Shown here in pieces: positions 1 through 8,025 of a DNA stretch of 64,000 nucleotides. The translations under genes were made by a program, and so were the position numbers. A model generated the notes under the pieces. That model saw nothing but the letters and a program-made list of their open reading frames with translations, was not told where the DNA came from and did no database searches. Origin of the DNA: Longimicrobiales bacterium. Lineage in GTDB: Bacteria > Gemmatimonadota > Gemmatimonadetes > Longimicrobiales > Gaopeijiaceae. The DNA lies in assembly GCA_951828585.1 (NCBI GenBank), contig OX639991.1, positions 4,198,001-4,262,000 of the forward strand, in the 5' to 3' direction. How positions within the stretch are numbered: position 1 is the stretch's first letter; the number at the start of each line of letters is the position of its first letter.

Positions 1-132
1 ATGGCGGAATCGGTGATCGGCATCGGCGGAATACGGATCCGGGAAGCTGTTGACTGCTACTTCGATGAGACGATGGAGCGGCCGGGGATCATCCGCTTGC
101 AATTTGTTCGAGATGAAGTTCTTGTCCCGTGA
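1..132 (+). CDS. 3' end of an unrecognised gene (partial)
   Basis: The first reading frame is open from base 1 to a TGA at 130-132, giving 43 residues that end in QFVRDEVLVP. The ATG at base 1 is probably an internal codon of a gene that begins left of the window. The composition (charged, with EAVDCYFDE and RLQFVRDE) looks like ordinary coding sequence, but the piece is too short to assign to a family. The 170 bases after it up to the IS630 end hold no convincing gene. Confidence 0.4.
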   Translation: MAESVIGIGGIRIREAVDCYFDETMERPGIIRLQFVRDEVLVP

Positions 133-302
133 AGCTGCCTCGGAACGTCAGCGGACGAAAGCTGACGGTGGGTCGCCTGGGGTGCAGACTGGAGTGGCCA
201 TCGATGATCGGTAGCTGACCCGCCCAGCGTTATACTACGGCGAGACGCTCCGGTCCAACCCCTCCGGGAGACCGGAGGAACCCCCCGACCCGCAGGTAGC
301 CC

Positions 303-1527
303 TAGTGTAGTGTCCGAAACATAATGCACCTATGCTGAGGCGGCTGCGAGCGCCTTCCGGGCCCGCTCCACCTTCTCCAGAATCTGCGCGGCCGACTTCG
401 TCCAGACGAACGGCCGGGGGTCTTGGTTGTAGGTCTCGAGGTACTCCTTCAGACACGATTCGAGGTGGGCGACGGAGTGGAAGACGCCGCGGCGGATCTG
501 CTTCTCGGTCAGCGTGCTGAAGAAGCGCTCGACCAGATTCAGCCACGAAGAGCTGGTCGGGACGAAGTGGAAGTGCACGCGCTTCGTGCCCTCGGCCCAC
601 TCCCTGACCTTGCGGTGCTTGTGGGTCGAGTAGTTGTCCAGGATGATGTGGATCTGCTGCCCCTTCGGCACCTCCTTCACGACCTTGCGGAGGAACCGGA
701 GGAGCTCCTGGTGCCGGTGCCGCCGGTAGGTCTCGCCGATCACCTCGCCCGACGCCACGTCCATCGCGGCGAAGAGCGATGTGGTCCCGTGGCGCTTGTA
801 GTCGTGCGTCATCGTCCCGCAGCGGCCCGGCTTCGGCGGCAGTCCCGGCTGCGTCCGGTCGAGCGCCTGCACCGAACTCTTCTCGCCAAAGCTGAACACC
901 ACCGCGTTGTCCGGCGGGTCAAGGTACAGCGCCACAACGTCTTGCAGCTTCTCCTCGAAGCGCGGATCCGTGCTCACCTTGAAGGTGCGCCACAGATGGG
1001 GCTTCAGCCCCGCCGAGCGCCACACCGTGTTCACGAAGCTGTGCGTCGTGCCCACCGCGCTGGCCATCGACCGGCACGACCAGTGCGTCGCGTCCGGCGG
1101 CTTCTCCCGCGTCGTCCGGCGGATGATCTCCGTCCTCAGCGCCGCCTGCGCCTTCGGGCACCGGCCCCCGTGGTTGCCACCCCGGGGACGCTCCTTCTCG
1201 ATCCCCTCGATCCCCTCGTCCGCGTAGCGCCGCCGCCAGCGGCCCACCTTGTCCGTATGCGTCCCCAACTCCCGGGCGATGGCGACGTTCGTCATCCCGC
1301 CGGCCGCCATCAGCACGATCCGCGACCGCTCCCGCAGCCGCACCGTCGCGCTCCTCGACCGCGACCAGCGCTCCAGAACCTCCCGGTCCCCCTCCGCAAG
1401 CTCGATCCTGACCGCCTTCCGCATTTGGCTCCCCCTCGTTTGCTCAAGGTCTCCCGATCCCGCACGAAGATGGACCATAACCCAAGCCAGCCCGGATTAA
1501 CAGGGGTATATCACGGACACTACACTA
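303..1527 (-). mobile_element. IS630-family insertion sequence
   Basis: A 15-bp perfect inverted repeat, CTAGTGTAGTGTCCG at 302-316 and its complement at 1514-1528, brackets a single transposase gene. Each end carries a TA dinucleotide (303-304 and 1526-1527), as expected for the IS630/Tc1 group, which targets and duplicates TA. The element sits at the point where the minus-strand Big2/LRR gene stops. The sequence beyond its left end does not resume that gene's leucine-rich pattern, so the insertion was probably accompanied by loss of adjacent DNA. Confidence 0.88.
330..1424 (-). CDS. IS630-family transposase, first catalytic Asp replaced
   Basis: This is a 364-residue DDE transposase with an N-terminal helix-turn-helix (about residues 30-75) and an RNase H-like core. 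The ATG at 1424 is preferred over 1478 because a purine-rich GAGGGGGAG lies just before it. The core shows ILDNYSTH (D263) and SSWLNLVERFF (E299). The first catalytic block reads FSFGEKSSVQALDRTQPG, where IS630 relatives have VDEKSQIQALDRTQPG. The catalytic Asp is therefore Gly180 here, while the rest of the block is intact. The reading frame is otherwise complete, so the protein would be made but is expected to be inactive. Confidence 0.9.
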   Translation of the reverse strand: MRKAVRIELAEGDREVLERWSRSRSATVRLRERSRIVLMAAGGMTNVAIARELGTHTDKVGRWRRRYADEGIEGIEKERPRGGNHGGRCPKAQAALRTEIIRRTTREKPPDATHWSCRSMASAVGTTHSFVNTVWRSAGLKPHLWRTFKVSTDPRFEEKLQDVVALYLDPPDNAVVFSFGEKSSVQALDRTQPGLPPKPGRCGTMTHDYKRHGTTSLFAAMDVASGEVIGETYRRHRHQELLRFLRKVVKEVPKGQQIHIILDNYSTHKHRKVREWAEGTKRVHFHFVPTSSSWLNLVERFFSTLTEKQIRRGVFHSVAHLESCLKEYLETYNQDPRPFVWTKSAAQILEKVERARKALAAASA

Positions 1528-2283
1528 GCTTGGCCACCCGGCCCTGTCTGTCCGTATCCACCCCATACCACTCCCCCAGCGGCGCATCCGTCAGCCAGTT
1601 GGTGTTGTCGACCCAGTTCGGACCGTCCGTCGCGTTGTACAACGCCACCAGCGCCGTCCGGTCCGCCGACTGCATGACGGTCACACGCGCTTCACCGGCC
1701 GCGTCCCCCGCCGTCGCCGTGACCGTCACCGCACCATTGCTCACCGCCGTGACCAACCCGGACGTGTCCACCACCCCGACGGTCGTATCAGCGCTCGACC
1801 AGGCAACCGGAACCTCTCCATCGCGCGCCCGGCCTGATCGCGCACCTCGGCGGTGAGCTGCGTGGTTTGTCCCAGCGCGATGAGCACCACCGAGTCGGGG
1901 GTGACGGCGACGGTCGTGGGCACCGGAGCCACAATCGTCAGCTCCGCGCGGCCCGTGAGCCCTGCCGCCGTAGCCGTCACCTGCACCTCTCCCGCACCAA
2001 CCCCGGTCACCAGCCCGGACGTGTCCACCACGGCCACCGCCGTGTTTCCCGACGCCCATACAAACTCGACCCCGCTCACCACCTGTCCGTACGCGTTGGT
2101 GGCGGTCGCCGTCAGCCGCAACGTATCGGCCTCCACAACCGTGGCCGTGGCCGGGCTCACCGTGACGGTGGTGGGCTCAGGGACATCGCGTGGCGGCTCC
2201 GTGGTCCCGTCCCCGCACGCGTACGTCCACAGAGCGACCGATACGATGGCCGAAAGGAACAGCAGCAGTCGTTGACGTCTCAT
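1528..2283 (-). pseudogene. Big2/LRR surface lipoprotein, frameshifted and cut by IS630
   Basis: The gene starts at ATG 2283 with a lipoprotein signal (lipobox WTYAC) followed by at least two bacterial Ig-like Big2 repeats with the motif VVDTSGLVTGVGAGEVQVTA. Near 1815-1822 the frame breaks. The second frame continues in register as VPVAWSSADTTVGVVDTSG, consistent with a 2-bp duplication inside GAGAG. It then enters LVALYNATDGPNWVDNTNW, the usual lead-in to a leucine-rich repeat domain, and is cut by the IS630 end. Two independent lesions and a missing 3' part make it a pseudogene. It was probably an outer-surface adhesion or binding protein. Confidence 0.82.
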
Positions 2284-2446
2284 TTTTCGTACTCCAGATT
2301 CAGGTGAGCAGGATCAGGGGCAATCGCCACCGTCCAGAACGTGCATCGCCGAACCCCCGCTTCCCCGCAAACGGCTCCATCCCAACCCCGGCAGCGGCCC
2401 CGAGCGACTTTGCCAACAACATCAGGCACGGCGGCCATAGGTCGAT

Positions 2447-3280
2447 CTACCGTCCCGCGTGCAGCCGGTTGACGAGATTCCTCAGGCAGTACTGTCCGAT
2501 CCGGTTGAGCGCACCCTCCTCGCGCTCCTGCATGATGTGCATCACTAACATCAGCACCGCGGACTGCAGGAGGGCGAGCAGGGTCGTGTAGAACGCCACG
2601 CCGAGGTCGCCGGTGACCTGTTCCATCATCTCCGGACCGATGGACGCTTCGGTGATGCTCGCGCCGGCGAACATGAGCCCGGCCGTGCGCATCGCGAACG
2701 CGATTCCCAGCACCGTGCCGACGAAGCCCAGCGTCGGGATCAGCCAGATCACGTACCTGAGCATGTTGTACCGAAGCTCGATCTCGTGATGGTACAGCTC
2801 GATCGACAGCTCGATCATCGAGGTGACCTGACCGACCGATTCGCTGTTGCGGAACTGGAGGAGCGCGCCGGTCAGCAGGCGCTGCAACAGGTAGCGGCCC
2901 TCGGGATCGGACTCGACCACCCCGTCGTGAATCGCTGTGACATCCCCTTGGCGCAGAACCGTTCGATCGTCCTCGGGAAGCAGTCCCAGTTCGAGCTGGT
3001 TACGTTCCCGGCGGCCCGCCAGGTGGCGCACCACGAGCTCGCCGGCAGCCAGGCAGAACGCGAGCCACATGAGGTTCTGGATCGTGAACGGATATGGGAA
3101 GATGCGGGTGTTTCTGTCGATCAGCAGTTCGGCGCCCACGCTGTCGTCGCCGGCCGGGAACACGTAGGAGAGCACGCCGACGAGGGCGACCGCGAACAGG
3201 AGCGAGCCGAACAGCACCACCGCCCGGAATGGTACGTGATCGTCCCTCGGCGGTCGCCCGGACGCGCTGTCCTTCACCAT
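2447..3280 (-). CDS. TolQ/ExbB/MotA-family proton channel protein
   Basis: The protein has about 277 residues and four predicted membrane segments: two near the N-terminus (VVLFGSLLFAVALVGVL, then NLMWLAFCLAAGELVV), a cytoplasmic loop, and the paired helices LIPTLGFVGTVLGIAF and FYTTLLALLQSAVLMLVM. The PTLGFVGTVLGI motif is the signature of ExbB/TolQ/MotA stator subunits, which conduct protons together with an ExbD/TolR/MotB partner. ATG 3280 is chosen over TTG 3286 because GGTGAG precedes it. The gene follows the pseudokinase gene by 7 bp and is the last gene of a five-gene block. No ExbD or OmpA-type gene is present; the vWA protein at 8026-9012 is the likeliest partner. Substrate or function is unknown. 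Confidence 0.87.
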   Translation of the reverse strand: MVKDSASGRPPRDDHVPFRAVVLFGSLLFAVALVGVLSYVFPAGDDSVGAELLIDRNTRIFPYPFTIQNLMWLAFCLAAGELVVRHLAGRRERNQLELGLLPEDDRTVLRQGDVTAIHDGVVESDPEGRYLLQRLLTGALLQFRNSESVGQVTSMIELSIELYHHEIELRYNMLRYVIWLIPTLGFVGTVLGIAFAMRTAGLMFAGASITEASIGPEMMEQVTGDLGVAFYTTLLALLQSAVLMLVMHIMQEREEGALNRIGQYCLRNLVNRLHAGR

Positions 3281-3287
3281 CGCCAAC

Positions 3288-5705
3288 TCACCGCCCGCCC
3301 GCTTGTTGGTCCGCGCACCTCGGCAGATTCACCCCGTCCATCTGGGGATTGATGCTCGACTCGAAACGACTCAATCCCTCCGGTATGCAACCCGACAGAC
3401 GATTGTGGCTGAGGGACAATCGCTTGAGGTTGCCCAGGTTGCCCAGTTCGGCCGGAATGCTCCCGGAAAGCTGGTTGCGCTCGAGGGACAACACCTCGAG
3501 GCGCGCGAGTCTGCCCAGCGCGGGCGGTATCCGGCCGGCGACCCGCGTGCGCGACAGGAGCAGGCGGCGAAGGTTGCCCAGGTTGCCCAGTTCGGCCGGG
3601 ATGCCGCCGGTCAGCGGGTTGTCATGGAGGTAGAGATCCTCGAGCTGGGAGAGGGAACCCAATTCGGCCGGTATCTCACCGGAAAGAAGATTGCCCTGCA
3701 GATACAGGACCTCAAGCTTGGTCAATCCGCCCAGCTCGGCGGGAATCGCGCCGGAGATCCGATTGTCGGCAAGGTTCAGGTACTGCAGATCCGGCAGATG
3801 CCCCAGCGTCGCGGGAATTTCGCCGTCCAGGACCCGGCCGGCGAGGTCGATACCCGTGACGGCGCCCCCCACCAGTTGCACGCCGGTCCACGACACCCAG
3901 TTCCGGTCGCGGCTCCAGTCCAGCAATCCCATCGTGCCGGCAAGATCGTCCGCGGAGATCAGAAGCACTTCACTATCTCCCTGTGCCAGCGCGAACCGAA
4001 GCCGGGCGTCGGCAAGCCGCTCGGCTTGTGCCAGGTGCTCGGCTTCCGCGCGTTCCTCCTCGGCGAGACGTGCCTCCTCGGCCTGCCGCGCCTCCTCAGC
4101 CAGACGCGCCTCCTCCGCCAAGCGCGCCTCCTCCGCCTGCCGCGCCTCTTCCGCCTGCCGCGCCTCTTCCGCCTGCCGCTCCTCCTCTGCCAGTCGCGCC
4201 TCCTCCGCCAGTCGCGCCTCTTCAAGACGTTCGGCTTCGAGACGCTCCGCCTCCAACCGCTCCGCCTCGAGCCGCTGCTCCTCCAGCTGGCGTTCGAACT
4301 CGAGCCGCTGCTCGTCCGCCGACCGACGTGCTTCGGCCAGTCGCGCCTGCCGGGCTTGCCGCCGCTCTTCCACCAACCGTTGCGCCTCGGCCTCCCGCTC
4401 GGCAGCCAGCCGCGCGTCCTCGGCCTCCTCCGCAACCGCCCGGCCCGCCGTGAACAGCTCCGACAGACTCTCGCGGTCCAGGTAGCCGGTCTCCTCGATT
4501 CCCTGCGCGGCCTGCCACTGCCGCAGTGCCGCGCGGGCTTCCGGTTCGAGCACTCCGTCCGGCTCACCGGAGTAGTGCCCCTCGGCCGACAGACCCGTCT
4601 CGACAAGCTCGATCGTCTCCGGGCCGAGTTCCAGACGGGCCTCCGTCGCGGCAGCCCGCTGCTCCGGCGTGAGCGAGCTGTTGCGCGCCACCGAAATCAT
4701 CACCGCCGCTCCGACGGCGACGAGGGCCACCCCGGTCGCGTAGAACATCCGTCGCCGGTTGATCCGGACCGGCGGGGTCGCGCGCCTCCGCCCACTCGCA
4801 ACCGCGGGCGCGGATCGTCCGGCCGGCATTCCGGACAGCAGGTCCCGCCAGACCCTCAGGTCCCGTGGCCGCGCCGTCTCGTCCATCCGCATCGCGGCTT
4901 CCACCGCGAACGCGAGCGCCGGGTCCACCGGACGCCCGGCGGCCGCCGCGAGATCTGGCAGCGTGTCGCGCCGGGCACGCTCGGCGGCGTATACGGGCTG
5001 CTTGCCCGTCAGTGCGTAGTACCCCACGCCTCCGAGCGCATAGATGTCGCTCCACGGGCCGCGTTCGGCAGTCGGACTGTACTGCTCGATCGGCGCGTAG
5101 CCCGATGAAGGCGCCGTCCAGAGCGACTCCGTGACCGGGCCGACCCGCGATGCCGCCGATCCGAAGCCGACGAGCACGGGCTCGCCGTCCCGCGACCGAA
5201 CCATCACGTTGCCGGGACGGATGTCCAGGTGCAGCAGGCCGAACGCGTGAACCTCGGCCAGCCCGCCCGCGAGCCCCTCCAGCATCCTCCGGACCCTGTC
5301 GTCGGTCAGCGGACCGGCCGCAACCAGCTCCTCCTCGAGGGTGCGCCCCCCTACGTGCTCCGTGACCAGGTACGCGGTGCCGTTCGCCTCGGCCACGCGA
5401 TGCACCCTGGCGATCGCGGGGTGATCGACCCTGGCCAGGATGCGGGCACCCGCCAGGAACCGCTTCAGCCCATCGGCATACGCCGAGGCCCAGTCGGCCG
5501 ACCGGGGACCGACCGTTCCGTCCGCGGCGCGCGCGCCCCAGGCCCGCGGCAGATACTCCGTGATCAGGACCGTGCGATCGAGGTGCGGCTCGCGGGCCAG
5601 GTACGCCGTCGCGACTCCGTCCCCACCCAGTTCGCGCTCGATCCGGTATTCGCCCAGGAGAAGAGTCCCCGGGAGGATGGAATCGGGAGAGGGAATGTCG
5701 GCCAT
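3288..5705 (-). CDS. Membrane pseudokinase with PG-binding, coiled-coil and LRR domains
   Basis: This 805-residue protein starts at ATG 5705, overlapping the previous gene's TGA by one base (TGATG). Residues 15-290 form a Hanks-type Ser/Thr kinase fold. The nucleotide-binding Lys is Thr49 (VLITEYLP, normally VAIKEYLP) and the DFG Asp is Gly180 (VLVGFGSA). The catalytic-loop Asp161 and Asn166 remain (HLDIRPGN). One membrane helix follows at about 320-340, then a peptidoglycan-binding-like domain (about 355-420), a long Glu/Ala/Arg coiled coil (about 425-600) and a C-terminal plant-type LRR array (IPAELGNLGNL units). It probably spans the inner membrane, with the pseudokinase inside and the PG/LRR part in the periplasm. 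It is tightly linked to the proton-channel and SH3 genes. Loss of two key residues argues against catalysis. Confidence 0.87.
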   Translation of the reverse strand: MADIPSPDSILPGTLLLGEYRIERELGGDGVATAYLAREPHLDRTVLITEYLPRAWGARAADGTVGPRSADWASAYADGLKRFLAGARILARVDHPAIARVHRVAEANGTAYLVTEHVGGRTLEEELVAAGPLTDDRVRRMLEGLAGGLAEVHAFGLLHLDIRPGNVMVRSRDGEPVLVGFGSAASRVGPVTESLWTAPSSGYAPIEQYSPTAERGPWSDIYALGGVGYYALTGKQPVYAAERARRDTLPDLAAAAGRPVDPALAFAVEAAMRMDETARPRDLRVWRDLLSGMPAGRSAPAVASGRRRATPPVRINRRRMFYATGVALVAVGAAVMISVARNSSLTPEQRAAATEARLELGPETIELVETGLSAEGHYSGEPDGVLEPEARAALRQWQAAQGIEETGYLDRESLSELFTAGRAVAEEAEDARLAAEREAEAQRLVEERRQARQARLAEARRSADEQRLEFERQLEEQRLEAERLEAERLEAERLEEARLAEEARLAEEERQAEEARQAEEARQAEEARLAEEARLAEEARQAEEARLAEEERAEAEHLAQAERLADARLRFALAQGDSEVLLISADDLAGTMGLLDWSRDRNWVSWTGVQLVGGAVTGIDLAGRVLDGEIPATLGHLPDLQYLNLADNRISGAIPAELGGLTKLEVLYLQGNLLSGEIPAELGSLSQLEDLYLHDNPLTGGIPAELGNLGNLRRLLLSRTRVAGRIPPALGRLARLEVLSLERNQLSGSIPAELGNLGNLKRLSLSHNRLSGCIPEGLSRFESSINPQMDGVNLPRCADQQAGGR

Positions 5706-6775
5706 CAACGACTCCAGACAACCCCGAACCGCGTGCGCGCGCCATCGCGGTCGACGAAGAGGCTGACGGGCGAACCGAAGGCCGATGATGCCGGATGCAT
5801 GGAAAGCGACCTGGTCCGCGTGAGTTCCTCGACCTCGCCCATCTTCTGCGAGGCCAGAATCCATTGAGCGAAGCCCCAGACACCCAGGACGCCACCGACG
5901 CCCGTGATCCAGTTTCTGGCCCTTTCGGCCTTGTCCCGCTTGTTGACGGCGTCCTGGAACTCCGAAGCGCTCTCAAAGTCCTCGGGCACCGGATCCGAGA
6001 AGTACGGAACCCACTCGACCGTCGCGAAGGAGGCGCCGGCCAGCAGGGCGCCCCAGAACACCTTGCGTCTTCCCAAGGAACGGCTCAGCGACGCTTCGGC
6101 GTACTGTCGGTCGAGGGTCGGGGTCGTTGCTTCCGGGAATTCCCGCTCCAGTTCGGCCATCTTGCGCCACCCCAGGACGTAGCGGCCGATGCCGTAGGTG
6201 GCCAGGGCCGCGCCCCCGATGATGGCCAGTTTCTTGACTGACGCGGCGCTTTCTTGCTTGTCCAGCGCGGCCTGGTACGCGGCCTCGTCCTCGTATTGTT
6301 CCCGGTCCTCCACCTCGAAAGCAATCGAGATGGTCACCTCCGCCGTGGCCGCCAGTCCCGCGCCCAGGGCCGCTCGCTTGAGTCCCGCCGCCCGGTTCGC
6401 CTTGGCGGTCGCGTGTTGCTCCGCGACGCCCGGTATCGCCATGCCGCCGCCGGACGCTCCCGGCGAAACTGGCGTTGCCGCCCCCACCACGGAGACTTCG
6501 CTGGCCAGCACGTACCCGACCAGATTCTCCTGGCCCGGCGGTCCGGGAACGGACACGGCGAAATAGGGGCCGTATTCGCCGACCCATTCCAGCACCGTGC
6601 CGGCCGCCAGCGTGGTGATGACCGGGCTCGCGTCGTTGGGATCGAGCCTGACGACGGTCTCATTGGCGACGACTTCGACCTGCTGCGCCGAGGCCGCCTC
6701 CGACGCGGGACCGGCCGCAAGGAACGACATCCAGACGGCGACCTGAAACAGGATGCTACCTCGCGTTGTCTTCAT
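5705..6775 (-). CDS. SH3-like exported protein with duplicated membrane module
   Basis: This 356-residue protein has an N-terminal signal (ILFQVAVWMSFLAAGPASEA) and then an SH3-like domain (VRLDPNDASPVITTLAAGT, EWVGEYGPYFAVSV, YVLASEV). Four hydrophobic segments follow, arranged as two copies of a module. Each module has a helix ending near EWVPYF or its equivalent, an acidic PVPEDFES-type linker, a KRDKAERARN helix and a second helix ending GVWGFAQWILA. ATG 6775 is chosen because it opens directly into the signal peptide; the longer upstream frame has no such feature. It is a paralogue of the next upstream gene and overlaps the pseudokinase start by one base. The SH3-like part may bind cell-wall peptide, and the membrane module loosely resembles DUF5683-type pairs. 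Function is unknown. Confidence 0.8.
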   Translation of the reverse strand: MKTTRGSILFQVAVWMSFLAAGPASEAASAQQVEVVANETVVRLDPNDASPVITTLAAGTVLEWVGEYGPYFAVSVPGPPGQENLVGYVLASEVSVVGAATPVSPGASGGGMAIPGVAEQHATAKANRAAGLKRAALGAGLAATAEVTISIAFEVEDREQYEDEAAYQAALDKQESAASVKKLAIIGGAALATYGIGRYVLGWRKMAELEREFPEATTPTLDRQYAEASLSRSLGRRKVFWGALLAGASFATVEWVPYFSDPVPEDFESASEFQDAVNKRDKAERARNWITGVGGVLGVWGFAQWILASQKMGEVEELTRTRSLSMHPASSAFGSPVSLFVDRDGARTRFGVVWSR

Positions 6776-6822
6776 GTTCCAATGCCTTTCGTGATTTTTT
6801 CGTGTGCGACACATGGCAGTCC

Positions 6823-7917
6823 TCACCATCTCAAGCCGATTCCGAACTCGGTGCGGGCGCCCCGGCGATTCGCGAACAGTTCGACCGGTACCTCTGCGAC
6901 GGAGGGTCCGAGCGGAACGGAGAGCGCCGCCATCCTGGCGGTTGCCTCGATCCGGGACATCCTCCGGGCCCCGAGCACCCACTGCGTCACGCCCCATCCG
7001 CCCAGGCCGGCCCCCAACATGTAAGCCCACGTCCTGGCGGACTCGGCCCGGTCCCGCCTGGACTCTGCCGCCCGGAAATCTTCCGGATCGTCGAAGTCCT
7101 CCATGTCGGGAGCATCGAAGTACGGAACCCACTCGACCGTCCCGTACGCGACGAGCGGCAGCAGGACGGCCCAGACCAACTTGCGCTTGCCGGAGGAACG
7201 CATCCTGAACGCATCGGCGTACTGCTCCTGCAGCGACGGGCCCGCCGTCCGCGGCAGTTCGAGTTCCAGACTCCGCATGTTCCGCCAACTCATTGTGACC
7301 TGCGCGACTCCCCAGGCGCCCAATGCCGCGCCCAGCCCCGTGGCGACGGTTCTGGCGGTCTCCGCCGCATCGCGCCGGTCCAGCGCGCTCTGGTAGGATT
7401 CGGCGTCCTCGAAGTCTTCGGGGACCGGTACCTGCAACGGAGGCACGAACTCAAGGGCCGCGTACGAGCCGCCGATGATGGCGAGGCTCCAGATCACCTT
7501 GCGCACGCCCGACGTGCGACGCCGCCGCTGGTCCTCGTATTGCGCCTCCAGCCCCGGAACGCCGATCAACGTGCCCGGCACGCCCGTCGGCACTGGGGCG
7601 ACGGGCGGCGGCACCCCCGCGCCCACCAATTCGACCTCGCTGGCCAGTACATAGCCGATGACGTCGTCTTCGCCGGGAGGACCCGCGACCGACACGGCAT
7701 ACCACGCGCCCGACTCGCCGACCCAGTCGAGCAGCGTCCCGGAGGCCATCGTGGTTATGACCGGGCTCGTTTCGCTGGGATCCAGCCTGACCTCGGTGCC
7801 GTCGGCGAGGATACGAACCTGCTGGCCACCGGCATCCGCGGGGAGGACCGCGACCAGAATCAGCATCACGGCCGCGGCCCTCATTGCCGCGGGAATGGAT
7901 TGGAGATGATCCGGCAT
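6823..7917 (-). CDS. SH3-like exported protein with duplicated membrane module (paralogue)
   Basis: This 364-residue protein has the same architecture as the gene 47 bp downstream: a signal peptide (AAAVMLILVAVLPADAGG), an SH3-like domain (VRLDPSETSPVITTMASGT, DWVGESGAWYAVSV, YVLASEVELVG), a Pro-rich spacer and two membrane modules (EFVPPLQVPVPEDFED and EWVPYFDAPDMEDFDD, each followed by LGAWG or LGGWG helices). The ATG at 7917 has a GGAGG 10 bases upstream, which decides the start. The two paralogues are adjacent, same-strand and clearly diverged, so this is an old tandem duplication kept in the block rather than a recent one. Its role is unknown. Confidence 0.8.
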   Translation of the reverse strand: MPDHLQSIPAAMRAAAVMLILVAVLPADAGGQQVRILADGTEVRLDPSETSPVITTMASGTLLDWVGESGAWYAVSVAGPPGEDDVIGYVLASEVELVGAGVPPPVAPVPTGVPGTLIGVPGLEAQYEDQRRRRTSGVRKVIWSLAIIGGSYAALEFVPPLQVPVPEDFEDAESYQSALDRRDAAETARTVATGLGAALGAWGVAQVTMSWRNMRSLELELPRTAGPSLQEQYADAFRMRSSGKRKLVWAVLLPLVAYGTVEWVPYFDAPDMEDFDDPEDFRAAESRRDRAESARTWAYMLGAGLGGWGVTQWVLGARRMSRIEATARMAALSVPLGPSVAEVPVELFANRRGARTEFGIGLRW

Positions 7918-8025
7918 CGGTGGGTTTCCTCCAGAATCAGGGCGAGAGAGCAATGCACGTTCCCGACCGGCTCGAAGCCGGGGCGCGAACGCGTACGAGA
8001 TCGTCATGGCTACATACGGTCGGCA

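Noticed and set aside
3950-4460. Glu/Ala/Arg repeat DNA in the pseudokinase gene as a separate tandem-repeat locus
   Set aside because: The repeats are codon-level repeats of a coiled coil (EEARQAEEARLAEE type) within a continuous frame.
423-5108. Long plus-strand open frames opposite the IS630 transposase and the pseudokinase
   Set aside because: They are antisense frames kept open by high GC; they show Arg/Pro-rich translations without any domain, while the minus strand has clear families.
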